From: Haemophilus parainfluenzae
GTDB taxonomy: Bacteria; Pseudomonadota; Gammaproteobacteria; Enterobacterales; Pasteurellaceae
Length of the DNA stretch: 64,000 nucleotides
Reading direction: 5' to 3'
Assembly: GCF_003252795.1 (NCBI RefSeq)
Contig: NZ_QEPQ01000001.1
Location: forward strand, 310,001-374,000
Shown here: positions 48,093 to 57,113 of the stretch, piece by piece
How the letters are laid out: each line of letters begins with the position of its first letter
How positions within the stretch are numbered: the first letter of the stretch is position 1
The notes under the pieces: generated by a model
What the model was told of the DNA's origin: nothing
The model's input: the letters and a program-made list of their open reading frames with translations, nothing else
Database searches by the model: none
Made by a program: the position numbers and the translations under genes

Positions 48093-49124
48093 ATGAAAGA
48101 CTTAGACTGGAACAATCTTGGATTTAGTTATATCAAAACAGATTATCGCTTTATCGCACATTGGAAAGATGGTAAATGGGATGAAGGGAAACTTACCACT
48201 GATAATATGCTACATATCCACGAAGGTTCAACTGCAATTCACTACGGTCAACAATGCTTTGAAGGCTTAAAAGCCTATCGTTGTAAAGATGGTTCAATCA
48301 ACTTATTCCGTCCTGATCAAAATGCAAAACGTATGCAACATACCGCAGATCGTTTATTGATGCCTCAAGTGCCAACAGAATTATTTATCCGTGCTTGTAA
48401 AGAAGTAGTAAAAGCAAACCAAGAATGGTTAGGCCCTTACGGCTCTGGCGCGACATTATATTTACGTCCATTCCTCTTTGGTACGGGGGCTAATATCGGT
48501 GTAAAAACTGCACCTGAATTTATTTTCTCTGTATTCTGCTGCCCAGTAGGCGCATATTTCAAAGGTGGTTTAGCACCATCTAACTTCATTACGACTGATT
48601 ACGACCGTGCTGCACCTATGGGTACAGGTGGTGTAAAAGTGGGTGGTAACTATGCAGCAAGTTTGCTTCCTCATGAACTAGCCGCAGAACAAGGTACACC
48701 AGAACGTAAATTTGCAGACGCGATTTACCTTGATCCTAAAACTCACACTAAAATTGAAGAAGTAGGTGCGGCAAACTTCTTTGGTATCACCAAAGATAAT
48801 AAATTTATCACGCCTGCATCTGAATCTATTTTACCAAGTATCACGAAATACTCATTACTTCACATTGCAAAAGAACGTTTAGGTATGGAAGCCATTGAAG
48901 GCGATGTCTATATTGATCAACTTGATCAATTCGCCGAAGCGGGTGCCTGCGGTACTGCCGCAGTGATTACGCCAGTAGGTGGTATTCAACACAAAGGTAA
49001 ATTCCACGTGTTCTATTCAGAAACTGAAGTAGGCCCTGTTACACGTAAACTTTACAACGAGCTAACCGGCATCCAATTCGGTGATGTGGAAGCACCTGAA
49101 GGCTGGATTGTAAAAGTAGAATAA
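48093..49124 (+). CDS. ilvE: Branched-chain amino acid aminotransferase
   Basis: 343 residues, the longer form of class IV aminotransferase. [21 protein letters not shown] near the N-terminus, PLP-binding Lys in [15 protein letters not shown], and [15 protein letters not shown] phosphate-binding loop. Last step of Ile, Leu and Val synthesis. AAGGAAG precedes the start. Own terminator. The start region is complementary over nine bases to the candidate sRNA at 30388-30484. Confidence 0.95.
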   Translation: MKDLDWNNLGFSYIKTDYRFIAHWKDGKWDEGKLTTDNMLHIHEGSTAIHYGQQCFEGLKAYRCKDGSINLFRPDQNAKRMQHTADRLLMPQVPTELFIRACKEVVKANQEWLGPYGSGATLYLRPFLFGTGANIGVKTAPEFIFSVFCCPVGAYFKGGLAPSNFITTDYDRAAPMGTGGVKVGGNYAASLLPHELAAEQGTPERKFADAIYLDPKTHTKIEEVGAANFFGITKDNKFITPASESILPSITKYSLLHIAKERLGMEAIEGDVYIDQLDQFAEAGACGTAAVITPVGGIQHKGKFHVFYSETEVGPVTRKLYNELTGIQFGDVEAPEGWIVKVE

Positions 49125-49162
49125 TTTTCCTTTCTATTAACAAATCGAGATTCATTTAATTC

Positions 49163-49203
49163 AAGGACTAAGTTCTGTCACTATAGGACTTAGTCCTTTT
49201 AAT
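49163..49203 (+). terminator. Terminator of ilvE
   Basis: AAGGACTAAGT (49163-49173) pairs with ACTTAGTCCTT (49188-49198), loop 14 nt, then TTAATTTTT. Confidence 0.85.
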
Positions 49204-49327
49204 TTTTACACGCTTTGTATAACGTATGTTTCAGTAGAAATACCTCATTAATAATATTTAACTCACGCCAAAATACTTCAAAATCAACCGCACATTTCCA
49301 CTTTTATTGTGTGCCTATATTTCAAAT

Positions 49328-49370
49328 TATGATCTTCATCACAGTTTTATTCAAACAGATCGATTAGAAT
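49328..49370 (+). promoter_or_regulatory. Class II CRP-dependent promoter of oadGAB
   Basis: TATGA-TCTTCA-TCACA (49328-49343) matches CRP consensus with one core mismatch and good flanks. TAGAAT at 49365-49370 is a -10 hexamer; start near 49377 puts the CRP centre (49335.5) at -41.5 exactly. No good -35, as expected of CRP-dependent promoters. Confidence 0.7.
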
Positions 49371-49407
49371 AAAATTGTCCATTTTTTCAAGCAAATAAGG
49401 AAGAAAA

Positions 49408-49677
49408 ATGATGACTCCCTCTGCACTTATAGGCGAAGGAATTAACCTGATGTTTTCAGGGATGGGTTTTGTATTGGTCTTTTTGCTCATTTTAATTTGG
49501 GCTATTGGAGTGATGTCTAAACTTATCAACCGATTCTTTCCAGAACCTCAACCCGAACCCAAAACTTCCCAAAATTCAACCGCACTTTCTGCGGCACCTA
49601 CTGACGATTTTGAGCGGTTACGTCCTGTGATTGCAGCGGCTATCGCACACCATCGCCGTACCCAACAGTTCAAATAA
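49408..49677 (+). CDS. oadG: Oxaloacetate decarboxylase gamma subunit OadG
   Basis: 89 residues. One N-terminal membrane helix (about 12-35), then a short Pro-rich linker and a small C-terminal region ending in RRTQQFK, the family shape; OadG holds the complex together and binds Zn. Start at 49408 or the adjacent ATG at 49411, both fit AAGGAAG. First gene of oadGAB; 15 bp from oadA. An uptake core falls in the linker. Confidence 0.9.
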   Translation: MMTPSALIGEGINLMFSGMGFVLVFLLILIWAIGVMSKLINRFFPEPQPEPKTSQNSTALSAAPTDDFERLRPVIAAAIAHHRRTQQFK

Positions 49678-49692
49678 AATAAGGATTTTACC

Positions 49693-51483
49693 ATGGCTAA
49701 AAAAATTAAAATGACAGAACTGGTGCTTCGTGATGCCCACCAATCACTTTTCGCAACGCGTTTGCGTCTTGATGATATGTTACCAATTGCTCATGAATTA
49801 GATGATATTGGCTATTGGTCGTTGGAAGCTTGGGGTGGTGCAACATTTGATAGCTGTATTCGCTTTTTAGGTGAAGATCCTTGGGTTCGTTTGCGTGAAT
49901 TGAAAAAAGCTTGTCCAAAAACCCCATTACAAATGTTATTACGTGGTCAAAACCTATTAGGCTATCGCCACTATGCTGATGACGTGGTAGAACGTTTCGT
50001 GGAACGTTGTGTAGCGAATGGTATGGATGTTTTCCGCGTATTCGATGCGCTCAATGACCCGCGTAATATGAAAGCAGCGTTGCAAGCAGTACGTAAATTT
50101 GGTGGCCATGCTCAAGGGACATTAAGTTATACCACCAGCCCTGTACATACTATGTAAACCTGGCTTGATACGACTGAACAATTGCTTGAAATCGGTATCG
50201 ATAGCTTAGTCATCAAAGACATGTCCGGTATTTTAAATCCAATGGCAGCTGCAGACTTAGTGCGCGAAATCAAAAAATGTTTCGACGTAGAATTGCATTT
50301 ACACTGTCACTCCACCACTGGTATGGCAGAAATGGCGCTATTAAAAGCGGTTGAAGCAGGTGTAGATGGTATTGATACGGCAATTTCTTCTATGTCAGGT
50401 ACTTATGGTCACCCTGCAACTGAATCCCTTGTCGCCACCTTACAAGGTACTGAATATGACACCGGTTTGGATATTCCTCGCTTAGAAAAAATTGCTGCCT
50501 ATTTCCGTAATGTGCGTAAAAAATATGCCAAATTTGAAGGCCAATTACGCGGTGTAGATAGCCGTATTTTAGTGGCACAAGTGCCAGGCGGTATGCTCAC
50601 CAACTTGGAAAACCAGTTAAAACAACAAAATGCATCCGATAAATTAGATTTAGTATTAGAAGAAATCCCACGCGTGCGCAAAGACTTGGGCTACATTCCA
50701 CTCGTTACACCAACCTCTCAAATTGTTGGTACACAGTCGGTTATTAACGTTCTCACTGGCGAACGCTACAAAACCATTGCGAAAGAAACTGCCGGTATTT
50801 TAAAAGGTGAATACGGTAAAACACCTGCACCGGTAGATAGCGCGTTGCAAGCTCGAGTATTAGAAGGTGCGGCACCAGTAACAGACCGTCCAGCCGATCA
50901 CATTGCGCCTGAAATGGCGAAAATTGAAGCTGAAGTTGCTGAACAAGCTAAAGCGAAAGGCGTGAAATTGGCAGACAACGCTGTGGATGATGCTTTAATC
51001 GTGGCGCTCTTCCCGCAAATTGCGTGGAAATTCTTAGAAAACCGCAACAACCCAGCCGCCTTTGAACCTGCTCCAACCGGCAATGAAAGTGCGGTGGAAA
51101 ATAAACCTGTTTCTAAAGCTGCACCATCTGCTTCTGGCTCTGCGGTTTATACCGTGGAATTGGAAGGCAAAGCCTTTGTGGTAAAAGTAAGCGAAGGCGG
51201 TGATATCTCTCATGTGGCGACTACTGCTCCTCAAGCTGCGCCGCAAGTGGCTCCTGCTCCAGCAACCGGTGGTACACCAGTAACGGCGCCGATGGCGGGT
51301 AATATTTGGAAAGTTGTTGCAACAGAAGGTCAAACCGTAGCAGCTGGCGATGTATTATTCATTCTCGAAGCCATGAAAATGGAAACCGAAGTGAAAGCTG
51401 CACAGGCTGGTACCGTACGTGGCATTTGCGTCAAAGCCGGTGATGCAGTCGCCGTAGGTGACACCGTGATGACCTTAGCATAA
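49693..51483 (+). pseudogene. oadA: Oxaloacetate decarboxylase alpha subunit, interrupted by an in-frame TAA
   Basis: Read through, the frame codes for about 596 residues, the normal OadA length: pyruvate carboxylase-like carboxyltransferase domain ([19 protein letters not shown] at the start), a conserved-carboxylase linker, an Ala/Pro-rich hinge and a C-terminal biotinyl domain with EAMKMET (Lys562). Codon 155 is TAA at 50155-50157, in SPVHTM[14 protein letters not shown]; relatives have Gln there (HTLQTWLD as recalled from Klebsiella), so one C-to-T change of CAA explains it. No frameshift. As written only the first 154 residues would be made and decarboxylation of oxaloacetate lost. Could be a true mutation, a sequencing error or suppressed in vivo. 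Confidence 0.85.
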
Positions 51484-51493
51484 GGAATAGTCT

Positions 51494-52798
51494 ATGGAGA
51501 GTATTATTGCGTTAATTAAAGGGATGGGTATATTCCATCTGCAATGGGGGCAAGCAGTAATGATCGCTGTGAGCTTGCTGTTGCTGTGGCTTGCTATCTC
51601 GCGCAAATTTGAACCTTTGCTGTTGCTACCAATTGGTTTCGGCGGATTATTATCCAATATCCCTGAGGCTGGTCTTGCTATGACAGCATTGGAGAATTTG
51701 CTTCATCTCGGCTCACCAGAACAAATTGCTGTAATCGCTTCGCAATTGGGTGTACCACCCGATCCAGCCTTGATAAAGGCAGCACTAAATTCTGCGCCGA
51801 TATCGATGATAAATCAATTAGAAGCGTTATCTGTGGATATGGGTTATAGTGCTGGTATTTTAGCATTGTTCTATAAAGTTGCGATCAGCTACGGCATTGC
51901 ACCATTGGTCATTTTTATGGGCGTAGGTGCAATGACAGATTTTGGTCCGCTATTAGCCAATCCGAAAACATTGCTACTTGGTGCCGCTGCTCAATTCGGT
52001 ATTTTCGCTACCGTACTCGGTGCGCTAGCCTTAAATTATTTCGGTATTATCGAATTTACGCTACCTCAAGCCGCATCTATCGGTATTATCGGTGGTGCAG
52101 ATGGTCCGACTGCAATTTACCTTACCAGTAAACTCGCACCTGAATTGCTTGGCGCGATTGCCGTAGCAGCCTATTCCTATATGGCATTAGTGCCATTGAT
52201 TCAACCACCGATTATGAAAGCGTTAACCACAGAAGAAGAACGCAGAATCCGCATGACGCAAATGCGCCATGTGAGTAATCGTGAAAAAGTCTTGTTCCCG
52301 GTGATTTTGCTGTTGCTCGTTGGTTTACTCCTACCGGATGCTGCCCCATTACTCGGGATGTTCTGTTTCGGTAATCTCATGCGCGTTAGCGGTGTGGTAG
52401 AACGTTTAAGCGACACCACACAAAACGCCTTAATTAATATCGTGACCATCGTGCTTGGCTTGTCAGTGGGATCTAAACTGATTGCGGATAAATTTCTACA
52501 ACCGCAAACATTAGGCATTTTAATTCTTGGTGTAATTGCTTTCGGAATCGGTACAGGTAGCGGTGTATTAATGGCAAAATTGATGAATAAATTCAGCAAA
52601 AACAAAATTAACCCGCTCATTGGTTCTGCTGGTGTATCTGCCGTTCCTATGGCAGCTCGCGTTTCCAATAAAATCGGATTGGAAGCAGATAACCAAAACT
52701 TCCTACTCATGCACGCCATGGGTCCGAACGTTGCCGGTGTAATTGGCTCGGCCATTGCCGCTGGGGTCATGTTAAAATATGTCGGTACGTTGATGTAA
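51494..52798 (+). CDS. oadB: Oxaloacetate decarboxylase beta subunit, Na+ pump
   Basis: 434 residues, about nine to eleven membrane helices. [21 protein letters not shown] is the conserved region with the Asp that takes part in Na+/H+ transport (Klebsiella OadB Asp203). Decarboxylates carboxybiotin and exports 2 Na+. The N-terminus [19 protein letters not shown] is typical. Ten bp behind oadA; if oadA is truncated, OadB would have no carboxybiotin substrate. Intact reading frame suggests the oadA change is recent or an error. Confidence 0.92.
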   Translation: MESIIALIKGMGIFHLQWGQAVMIAVSLLLLWLAISRKFEPLLLLPIGFGGLLSNIPEAGLAMTALENLLHLGSPEQIAVIASQLGVPPDPALIKAALNSAPISMINQLEALSVDMGYSAGILALFYKVAISYGIAPLVIFMGVGAMTDFGPLLANPKTLLLGAAAQFGIFATVLGALALNYFGIIEFTLPQAASIGIIGGADGPTAIYLTSKLAPELLGAIAVAAYSYMALVPLIQPPIMKALTTEEERRIRMTQMRHVSNREKVLFPVILLLLVGLLLPDAAPLLGMFCFGNLMRVSGVVERLSDTTQNALINIVTIVLGLSVGSKLIADKFLQPQTLGILILGVIAFGIGTGSGVLMAKLMNKFSKNKINPLIGSAGVSAVPMAARVSNKIGLEADNQNFLLMHAMGPNVAGVIGSAIAAGVMLKYVGTLM

Positions 52799-52843
52799 GG
52801 TAAAGATGCTGAAAAACACCTAAATGAGGTTCATTAAATAACA

Positions 52844-52874
52844 AAAAGAGCGGTCAAATTGACCGCTCTTTTAT
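52844..52874. terminator. Bidirectional terminator with GAGCGGTC variant of the uptake core
   Basis: AAAAGAGCGGTCAA (52844-52857) pairs with TTGACCGCTCTTTT (52859-52872). One base differs from the uptake core (AAGTGCGGT to AAGAGCGGT is two changes within GTG/GAG context). Between convergent oadB and the Aas-like gene. Confidence 0.8.
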
Positions 52875-52889
52875 TTATTACGATTTCCT

Positions 52890-55800
52890 TTAGTTAATCA
52901 AACTCATCGCCAGGTTCTTCGCACCTTTGAAATCCACTTTACCACTTCCTAACATCGGAATTTCATCCACTAAGAAGACTTGGCTTGGGAGCATAATCGG
53001 CGGTACATTTAATCCTTTAATGCGTTCATTGATCTCATCTAAAGAAAGCGCAGACTTGATTAAAAGCACAATACTCTCGCCTTTTTTATCATCGCTCAAG
53101 GCAACGGCAACAAATTGATTTTCCTCATCAAATACTTGTGAAAGTTTCTCTTCCACGCTGCCGAGACTGATCATTTCGCCGCCTACTTTAGCAAATCGAG
53201 AATAACGATCTACAATGGTAATAAAGCCGTTATGATCGATATGACCTTTATCGCCGGTTTTGTAATAACGTACACCGTCAATTTCAACAATCACTTCTGC
53301 TGTTTTTTCAGGGGCATCCAAATAACCTTTCATGACTTGTCCACCACCAATCAAGATCAAACCGTCTTCACCGACTGGTAATTCTTGCAAGCTTTCTGGA
53401 TCCACAATTTTGATAATGGTACCCGGTAATGGCATACCAACTGTACCGGCTTGATTGAAGGTAAATTCCTGTAAGGTTTCCGGATCCAGTAAATTAGGCA
53501 TATTGACACTAGCTACAGGTGCTGTTTCAGTTGCGCCATAACCTTCGTAAATTTCCAAGCCAAATTTAAGTTTGAAGGCTTCTTTTACATCTGCTTTCAA
53601 TTTTTCGGCACCCGCAATAACCATGCGCACGTTTTGTAGCATTAACGGATGGAATTTCTTATTGCGTACATACAATCTAAAGAAAGTTGAAGTACCAAAT
53701 AAAATACTCACCCGATGTCGAGCACACATTTTTCCTACTGTCGCCCCATCTGTTGGGTCCGCCACACTCACCATTTTAATCCCTTCACACAATGGCAATA
53801 AGGTTGTCACGGTTAAGCCAAATGAGTGGAAAATTGGTAAGGAATTCAAAATCACATCATCTTTATGGAAATTTAATAATTCACCGATCTGTTTTATGTT
53901 CGTCAGTAAATTTTTATGGCTTAATTCAATGCCTTTCGGATCACCTTCACTACCACTACTGAATAAGATGGTTGCATTATCTTCCAAGCTTACGTCTGCA
54001 AAGTAACGTAATTTAATCCACCATTGTGGCGCTAAAAACGCCGTTAAAAATGACCGCACTTTATTCGCTTTAGTAATCGATTTTCCTAAATTTTCCATAA
54101 AGAGGGCTTTATCAGCCACCACTTGGCTAAAGTCAAAACCTTTTGTGTTCAATTTATCCAAGAATTTTTCAGAGGTAATGACTTGCGAAATGTTGGCTTT
54201 TTTCAACGCTTTTTCCATCACTTCAGGGCTTAGCGTGTAGTTTAAATTTACTGGTACTCTGCCCATCACCATTAAGGTCATATTGATAATTGCCCCGATT
54301 GATGAACTTGGTAATAACACACCGACATTTTTTTCATTCCCTAAAGCGACTTTCAAGGTTTTCACAAACATCAATACTGCAGCAATAAATTTCAGGTTAT
54401 TCAGTTTGGTACCTTGTGCATCCACCGCGGCTTCTTTGAATAAATTCGATTTTGCCGAATTCAACCAATGGTGCATCAGCGGTTTACGTTTACTCATGAC
54501 TTTTTCCCATACGGAGAAAGAAAGTTCGAGTACTTTTTGCTTCATCGCTGTCGCATCAATAAAGCCATGAATGGGTTTACCAAATGCTACTAAAATTTCA
54601 CGTTTACCTTGGCGTTTAGTTAAATTCTTATAGAAAGAATCGGCACGAGAGAAGCTGCTGCCCCATAATCCACGTAAATAGAACGGAACCGTTGTGACAT
54701 TCTCTAAATCTTTTAATACGTGCTCAAAGCCTTTTTGGAACTCATTGATTTGACCGTTATAGCTGATATGACCTTCTGGGAATAACGCCACCACTTCACC
54801 ACGCGCTAAATATTCACGAATAGTTTCAATAGATTCACGGCTTGAGCCTCCACCAATTGGGATCACTTTGAAAATACGGAAGAACCAAGTGAGATACCAT
54901 TTGTTGTAAATCGGACGATACATCACAAATTTAATCGCACGCGGGCTAGCCGCTTGTAACACCAACCAGTCAATCCAGCTAATATGGTTACCTAATAATA
55001 GAACTCCTCCACTTTGTGGAAGATTTTTTAACCCCTCCACATGAAAACGGTAATTTGCTTTTAACGCAAAGAGCAAGAATAAACGCGTAAATAAATGGGG
55101 TACTTTCGACATGGTATATAAACTTGCAGCAAAACATGCAGCAGAAGTCACTAAGAATAAACCTTGAGTCGAAACATTAAGTTGTACAAAAACAATGCTT
55201 AATAGCAAAAAGACCACCATGAACACGTTTTGCACAAAGTTGTTACCCGCCATAATTTTGCCGCTGATTTTCTCAGGTGCGAAATACTGAATCGTTGCAT
55301 TCAATGGCACGATCAATAAACCGCCAGAGAAACCAAAAACAAAAGAACAAAGTGCTAATACTACTCCACTTTGAGCTAGGGTTAAGAAGAATAACGACAC
55401 ACAAATACCCAACGCACCAAGCGGAACAATACCTAACTCAATATGCAAACGAGAAGCACGTCCTGCAAGATATGAACCAAGCGCAAGCCCTATTCCACTC
55501 ACCGCAAGAATCGCTTGAATGACAACAGCATTATCTTCATTGAACATCGCTTTATAATGCGCAGGGAATGCCGCCACAATAATTTGTGACACGCCCCAAA
55601 ACAGGCTTAATCCAATAACACTCAACCAAATATTTTGATCTGCTTTTAATGTGCGAACATTATCTTTTAAATACCCTAAAGAAAGGTATTTTCTCATATC
55701 AAACTGACCATCTGTATTCTCAGCTTCTTGCTTAAAGAATGGGATTTTAAAAGCAAAATAGGCTTCTAATGCACTCAGCAATACTAACGCAACACCTATC

Positions 55801-56339
55801 ACCCAAACACTTTGTAATACTTCATTCGGATCATCTGATGCCACATAATGTGCTTCAAAGAAGAAAGAAAATGCAAAAGAACTAAACAGAATGGCCACAA
55901 TGGTGAGCGCTTGAATCACACCATTTGCCATACCGATATTCTCAGTGCCCACAATCGATTTAATAATGCTGTATTTGGCTGGAGAATAAACCGCACTTTG
56001 CGCTGCCAAAATCAATGTCAGTACAAAGGAAATAGCAAACATTCCCGTCATATAACTCAATAAAATCCCCGCACTGATCGCCACTGCCGCTAAACTGCTA
56101 TAACGAATCACATTGGTGCGAGAAAATTTATCGTTAATAAATGCCGAAGGGGAAAATAAGAAAATAAACGGTAATAAAATCATCGCATTAATTAATGCCG
56201 TTAAAACCACCAAACTCTCGCCTGAAAAACTTTTCAGCAACACATTTTGAATGGTAATTTTATGTGCTAAATCCACACTGGCATTAATAAAGGCAATGGC
56301 TAAATAAGGCACAAAGCCAGCATATTTTAAGAGTTTCAT
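52890..56339 (-). CDS. aas: LplT-Aas type fusion: MFS transporter, acyltransferase and acyl-ACP synthetase
   Basis: 1149 residues in three blocks. 1-420: MFS transporter with 12 helices, like lysophospholipid flippase LplT (YSPAKYSIIKSIVG). About 425-620: PlsC acyltransferase with NHISWIDW (HX4D, near 451) and FPEGHISYNG (near 521). About 630-1149: AMP-binding ligase with ILFSSGSEGDPKGIELS (near 795), YEGYGATETAPV, and YKTGDKG. E. coli codes these as adjacent lplT and aas; here they are one protein. Expected role: import lysophosphatidylethanolamine, re-acylate it, and activate fatty acid on ACP. Overlaps the MerR-like gene by 4 bp. Confidence 0.88.
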   Translation of the reverse strand: MKLLKYAGFVPYLAIAFINASVDLAHKITIQNVLLKSFSGESLVVLTALINAMILLPFIFLFSPSAFINDKFSRTNVIRYSSLAAVAISAGILLSYMTGMFAISFVLTLILAAQSAVYSPAKYSIIKSIVGTENIGMANGVIQALTIVAILFSSFAFSFFFEAHYVASDDPNEVLQSVWVIGVALVLLSALEAYFAFKIPFFKQEAENTDGQFDMRKYLSLGYLKDNVRTLKADQNIWLSVIGLSLFWGVSQIIVAAFPAHYKAMFNEDNAVVIQAILAVSGIGLALGSYLAGRASRLHIELGIVPLGALGICVSLFFLTLAQSGVVLALCSFVFGFSGGLLIVPLNATIQYFAPEKISGKIMAGNNFVQNVFMVVFLLLSIVFVQLNVSTQGLFLVTSAACFAASLYTMSKVPHLFTRLFLLFALKANYRFHVEGLKNLPQSGGVLLLGNHISWIDWLVLQAASPRAIKFVMYRPIYNKWYLTWFFRIFKVIPIGGGSSRESIETIREYLARGEVVALFPEGHISYNGQINEFQKGFEHVLKDLENVTTVPFYLRGLWGSSFSRADSFYKNLTKRQGKREILVAFGKPIHGFIDATAMKQKVLELSFSVWEKVMSKRKPLMHHWLNSAKSNLFKEAAVDAQGTKLNNLKFIAAVLMFVKTLKVALGNEKNVGVLLPSSSIGAIINMTLMVMGRVPVNLNYTLSPEVMEKALKKANISQVITSEKFLDKLNTKGFDFSQVVADKALFMENLGKSITKANKVRSFLTAFLAPQWWIKLRYFADVSLEDNATILFSSGSEGDPKGIELSHKNLLTNIKQIGELLNFHKDDVILNSLPIFHSFGLTVTTLLPLCEGIKMVSVADPTDGATVGKMCARHRVSILFGTSTFFRLYVRNKKFHPLMLQNVRMVIAGAEKLKADVKEAFKLKFGLEIYEGYGATETAPVASVNMPNLLDPETLQEFTFNQAGTVGMPLPGTIIKIVDPESLQELPVGEDGLILIGGGQVMKGYLDAPEKTAEVIVEIDGVRYYKTGDKGHIDHNGFITIVDRYSRFAKVGGEMISLGSVEEKLSQVFDEENQFVAVALSDDKKGESIVLLIKSALSLDEINERIKGLNVPPIMLPSQVFLVDEIPMLGSGKVDFKGAKNLAMSLIN

Positions 56340-56977
56340 TTCGCACTCTCCGCTTGATAAAGATTAAAGGTTTTCATATTCAAGAGATAAGGTTTCAACA
56401 CCAACAATAAATCAAATAAATGTTTTAATTTTTCATCTTTTTGTTCGCTATTGGCTAATGCCGCTAAAGTCACATTCACCTCTTTTTCCGCTAACATTTT
56501 CGCAGCAGCTAAATAAGCTTTCACCACATCCATTTCAGCTACATCACAACGAGACAAGATCGCCAAAATATCACGTTCTTTTGCGGTAAAAATACCTTCG
56601 CGAGGATTCAATAATCCTTCTGCTACCATGTCTTCGATTTGCTGAGTAGAAAGATGAAACTCTTCAGAGAGTTGCTCGACTGAAAACATTTCATTTTCAG
56701 CCCCCATGATGATATCCAATAATCCAATAAGGCTTTCATAAGGATTATTCCAATCAAAACGAGGATGAGCAAAAAGTGCTTTAATTTGTGAAATCGTTGC
56801 ATTGAAATTGCTTTGTAGATATTTAATAAAACTGAGCAACTTCACACAATGTTCATCATAGAGATGAAAATTCGGTTTATCTTTCACCGGCTCTGGCAAC
56901 AAACCTTCTTTCACATAGTACAGCACCGTGGATTTTGGTGTCTGACTAAGCTTAACCAAATCATTCATTTTTAACAT
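56336..56977 (-). CDS. MerR-family-like transcriptional regulator
   Basis: 213 residues. N-terminal winged helix with MNDLVKLSQTPKSTVLYYVKEGLLPEPVKDKPNFHLYDE, a MerR-type recognition region, then a long helical portion; a second HTH-like segment (SEEFHLSTQQIEDMVAEGL) near 110-130 is unusual for MerR. The ATG at 56977 has AGGGA about 10 bp upstream. The stop overlaps the start of the LplT-Aas fusion, so it probably regulates that gene or the shared operon. Ligand unknown; it may be a lipid. Confidence 0.75.
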   Translation of the reverse strand: MLKMNDLVKLSQTPKSTVLYYVKEGLLPEPVKDKPNFHLYDEHCVKLLSFIKYLQSNFNATISQIKALFAHPRFDWNNPYESLIGLLDIIMGAENEMFSVEQLSEEFHLSTQQIEDMVAEGLLNPREGIFTAKERDILAILSRCDVAEMDVVKAYLAAAKMLAEKEVNVTLAALANSEQKDEKLKHLFDLLLVLKPYLLNMKTFNLYQAESAK

Positions 56978-57008
56978 AAGGATTTCCCTCTAGGTTGATT
57001 TGTTGTGT

Positions 57009-57054
57009 ATTGTAGCGTATAAAAACAAAAAGTAAATAGTGTTGCTTTACACTT
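57009..57054 (-). promoter_or_regulatory. Candidate promoter and operator of the merR-aas operon
   Basis: Minus-strand TACAAT (57014-57009) with an upstream imperfect dyad, AAGTAAA / TTTACACTT (57030-57054), overlapping the expected -35. The position would suit autoregulation by the MerR-like protein. Confidence 0.35.
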
Positions 57055-57072
57055 TTAATTGGATTTAATAAA

Positions 57073-57102
57073 AAAGTTGCTCATCACATTATGAACAACT
57101 TT
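57073..57102 (-). terminator. Terminator region upstream of the merR-like gene, closing the region from the binding-protein gene
   Basis: AAAGTTGCTCAT (57073-57084) pairs with ATGAACAACTTT (57091-57102), 6-nt loop; on the minus strand TTTTTTATT follows. It ends transcription of the binding-protein gene (stop at 57114). Confidence 0.85.
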
Positions 57103-57113
57103 CTTAATCAGCT

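Noticed and set aside
52201-52770. 189-codon open frame antisense to oadB
   Set aside because: Shadow of a real gene with strong family features on the plus strand; no ribosome site, repetitive Pro/Ile composition typical of antisense frames.
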